Shown piece after piece: positions 6,422-8,484 of a DNA stretch of 8,484 bases. Origin of the DNA: an uncultured Ruminococcus sp. (GTDB taxonomy: Bacteria > Bacillota_A > Clostridia > RUG12999); contig CACZTG010000015.1 in assembly GCA_902783995.1 (NCBI GenBank), positions 1 through 8,484 of the forward strand. Reading direction: 5' to 3'. The number at the start of each line of letters is the position of its first letter. Position 1 is the first letter of the stretch. The position numbers were made by a program, and so were the translations under genes. The notes under the pieces were generated by a model. That model saw nothing but the letters and a program-made list of their open reading frames with translations. It did no database searches and was not told where the DNA came from.

Positions 6422-8305
6422 ATGGAATACCACGTATCAAAAACAGGAGCGGACTTAAATCCCGGTACAATGGAAAGCCCTTTTCTAACTATATCAAGAG
6501 CTGCGAAAATTGCTGTCGGAGGCGACAGAATCATAGTTCACGAAGGGGTGTATCGTGAATGTGTATCACCCGCAAACGGTGCGAGAACCGCAAACGACAG
6601 AATAATTTATGAAGCGGCGGAAAACGAAAAAGTTATAATTAAAGGCTCGGAGGTTATTAACAGCTGGCAGAAAAACGAATCGGGCAAATGGACAGCGGCT
6701 ATTCCAAATGATTTTTTCGGAGATTATAACCCATATAACGATTTTATTGACGGAGACTGGTTTTTAAGACCATTATATACTTTGCATACAGGTGCTGTTT
6801 ATATTAACGGCAAAGCTCTTAAAGAAAGTGTGTCGCCCGAAGATATAGAAAACGAAACGCTTACATGGTGTTGCAAGGTTACAGCCGATGAAACAATTAT
6901 ATATGCTGATTTTGGCACCGAAAATCCAAACGATGAGCTTACAGAAATAAATGTCCGAAGGTCGTGCTTTATGCCGAAATACACAGGTATAAATTATATA
7001 ACTGTAAGAGGGTTTGAAATGGCTCATGCCGCTACACAGTGGGCACCTCCCACAGCCGAGCAAATTGGGATGATTTTTACAAATTGGAGCAAAGGATGGA
7101 TTATAGAAAACAATATTCTTCACGACTCACGATGCAGCGCTGTAAGCGTTGGTAAAGAAAAAACAACAGGTCATAATTTGTCGTCTCGTTATTTAAGAAA
7201 GCCCGGCTATCAGGAGCAGCTTGAAAGCGTATTTGCGGCAAGACATATAGGTTGGAGTAAGGAACGCATAGGCAGTCATATTATTCGCAACAATACAATA
7301 TATGACTGCGGTCAGAACGGCATTGTCGGTCATATGGGCGGTGCTTTCAGTGAAATATACAATAACAACATATATAACATAGGTCATAATCATGAATTTT
7401 TCGGCTATGAAATTGCCGGAATCAAGCTTCATGCAGCTATTGATGTTAAAATATATAATAACCGTATTCACCATTGCGGCGTTCACGGCACATGGCTTGA
7501 CTGGCAGGCACAAGGCGTGCGTTTGACGAGAAATTTATATTACGACAATGACGGAACCGACCTTTTCATTGAAGTATCTCACGGTCCGTATATGGTCGAT
7601 AATAACATATTTGCTTCAAAGCACTCTTTACTGAATCATTCTCAGGGCGGCGCATATGTACATAATTTGTTTCTTGGCGCTACGCGTCATGATGAAATAA
7701 AGACCCGCTCCACTCCTTATCATTTACCGCATTCAACGGAAATACGCGGATGCGCCCTTGTTTATGGCGGCGATGACAGATTTTTCCAGAATATATTTGT
7801 CGGCGGCAGTGTCAGCGGCAGCAACGGTGATTATTTTACTGTAACCGGTACTTCAATATACAACGGTCATACCACGTCAATAGAAGAATATTCAAAAAAA
7901 ATCGCGGAAATTGTCGGCAGAGGCGATGCGGCACAGTATCAGAACATTCCTGACCCTGTATATATATCGGGAAACTGTTATATGTCCGGTGCGGCAAGCT
8001 TTGAAAAAGAGGAAAATAAACTTGAAACCGAGTTTAATCCCGAAATAAAAATACTTGAAGAAAACGGAAATATTTACCTTGAAGCAAATATACCCGATAA
8101 GCTGTTTGATATAAAAACGAAGCTTATAAAAACAAGCAACTTGCCGCTTCCCAGAATAAACGATATCCGATACGAAAATGCCGACGGCACAGAGCTTTCA
8201 GTTAATACCGATTTTTCGGGAAATTCCAGAAGTGATACACCCGTACCCGGTCCGTTTGAAAATTTGAAACCCGGTAAACAAAAAATCCTGATTTTTAAAA
8301 TGTAA
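6422..8305 (+). CDS. beta-xylosidase, glycoside hydrolase family 120
   Basis: GH120 members are retaining beta-xylosidases with a right-handed beta-helix fold. This 627-residue protein resembles Thermoanaerobacterium saccharolyticum XylC (about 640 residues) along its whole length, as I remember that sequence. Shared blocks are MEYHVSKTG with FLTI at the start, IIVHEGVYRE (37-46), INVRRSCF (176-183), GFEMAHAATQWAPPTA (197-212), GSHIIRNNTIYDCGQN (284-299), EIAGIKLHAAIDV (330-342), WLDWQAQG (358-365), EVSHGPYMVDNNI (384-396) and YHLPHSTE (433-440). By that alignment Asp360 is the nucleophile and Glu384 the acid/base (XylC Asp382 and Glu405). Their spacing is one residue longer than in XylC, in the loop before Glu384. 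No signal peptide is present, so it probably cleaves imported oligosaccharides. AAGGAGGA at 6406-6413 supports the ATG, which also gives the family's usual N-terminus. It is a single-gene transcript, divergent from the regulator and closed by a terminator. Linkage specificity cannot be read; a beta-1,2-xylose substrate is conjecture from context. Confidence 0.9.
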   Translation: MEYHVSKTGADLNPGTMESPFLTISRAAKIAVGGDRIIVHEGVYRECVSPANGARTANDRIIYEAAENEKVIIKGSEVINSWQKNESGKWTAAIPNDFFGDYNPYNDFIDGDWFLRPLYTLHTGAVYINGKALKESVSPEDIENETLTWCCKVTADETIIYADFGTENPNDELTEINVRRSCFMPKYTGINYITVRGFEMAHAATQWAPPTAEQIGMIFTNWSKGWIIENNILHDSRCSAVSVGKEKTTGHNLSSRYLRKPGYQEQLESVFAARHIGWSKERIGSHIIRNNTIYDCGQNGIVGHMGGAFSEIYNNNIYNIGHNHEFFGYEIAGIKLHAAIDVKIYNNRIHHCGVHGTWLDWQAQGVRLTRNLYYDNDGTDLFIEVSHGPYMVDNNIFASKHSLLNHSQGGAYVHNLFLGATRHDEIKTRSTPYHLPHSTEIRGCALVYGGDDRFFQNIFVGGSVSGSNGDYFTVTGTSIYNGHTTSIEEYSKKIAEIVGRGDAAQYQNIPDPVYISGNCYMSGAASFEKEENKLETEFNPEIKILEENGNIYLEANIPDKLFDIKTKLIKTSNLPLPRINDIRYENADGTELSVNTDFSGNSRSDTPVPGPFENLKPGKQKILIFKM

Positions 8306-8403
8306 ACTTTAATAAAAGGTTTGAATACTGTGCGGCTTTGCCGAAAACATTGAAATTTTGGCAGTTGCTTTATCTTCAAACGTAAGTGACTGAATACACC
8401 AAA

Positions 8404-8450
8404 AACCGGACCGCTGACATTTTTTGTCAGCGGCCCGGTTGCATTTTTTT
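8404..8450 (+). terminator. strong rho-independent terminator after GH120
   Basis: The left arm AACCGGACCGCTGACA (8404-8419) pairs with the right arm at 8425-8440 over 16 positions with a single A/C mismatch, around a TTTTT loop. Seven T follow at 8444-8450. It lies about 100 nt after the GH120 stop. A run of five A at 8401-8405 gives the minus strand a shorter T tail, so the element may also stop a converging transcript entering from the right. Confidence 0.92.
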
Positions 8451-8484
8451 AAAAAGAAATACCTGTTTAATTATTTAACAGCAT

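Noticed and set aside
6773..7513. Minus-strand open frames opposite the GH120 gene
   Set aside because: Cys/Ile/Phe-rich antisense translations without a ribosome binding site or family resemblance; the plus-strand GH120 motifs explain the region.
8467..8484. Possible C-terminal end of a converging minus-strand gene at the right edge
   Set aside because: All three minus frames meet a stop within 18 nt of the edge, and only three to five codons would be visible, so nothing supports a gene. The possibly bidirectional terminator is only suggestive.
1..8484. CRISPR array, insertion sequence, tRNA or phage genes
   Set aside because: I see no regularly spaced repeats, terminal inverted repeats, transposase or integrase frames, or tRNA-like cloverleaf in either strand.

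Overview
The window comes from a low-GC bacterium (roughly 40% GC by eye), most likely a member of the Firmicutes/Clostridia of gut or plant-degrading habitat. The signs are strong AGGAGG Shine-Dalgarno sites, AT-rich intergenic gaps with sigma-A-like promoters, and protein sequences close to clostridial carbohydrate enzymes as I know them. This placement is inference; there is no rRNA or other taxonomic marker.

Layout. Four genes lie on the minus strand, read from right to left: an AraC-family regulator (5510-6286), a GH38-type alpha-mannosidase (2673-5399), a right-handed beta-helix protein of GH141 type (512-2566), and the first 141 codons of L-fucose isomerase fucI (1-423, cut by the window edge). 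One gene lies on the plus strand, divergent from the regulator: a GH120-type beta-xylosidase (6422-8305), followed by a strong intrinsic terminator (8404-8450). The 135-bp gap between the regulator and GH120 carries two back-to-back promoters. A third promoter, with an extended -10, lies ahead of the mannosidase. No terminator is visible inside the mannosidase/beta-helix/fucI run, so these three probably form an operon.

How the genes fit together. None of the enzymes has a signal peptide, so they probably act in the cytoplasm on imported oligosaccharides. The predicted activities cover alpha-mannose (GH38), beta-xylose (GH120) and possibly alpha-L-fucose (GH141-like), with FucI taking released L-fucose into catabolism. 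Mannose, xylose and fucose together are the diagnostic sugars of the plant/invertebrate-type N-glycan core. I propose, as inference, that this is an intracellular breakdown locus for such a glycan under local AraC control. A transporter, an endoglycosidase and a beta-mannoside phosphorylase would be expected outside the window.

The main oddity is the GH38 protein. It keeps the zinc-binding His-x-Asp and the distal His-Asp, but has no Asp where the family's catalytic nucleophile normally sits.
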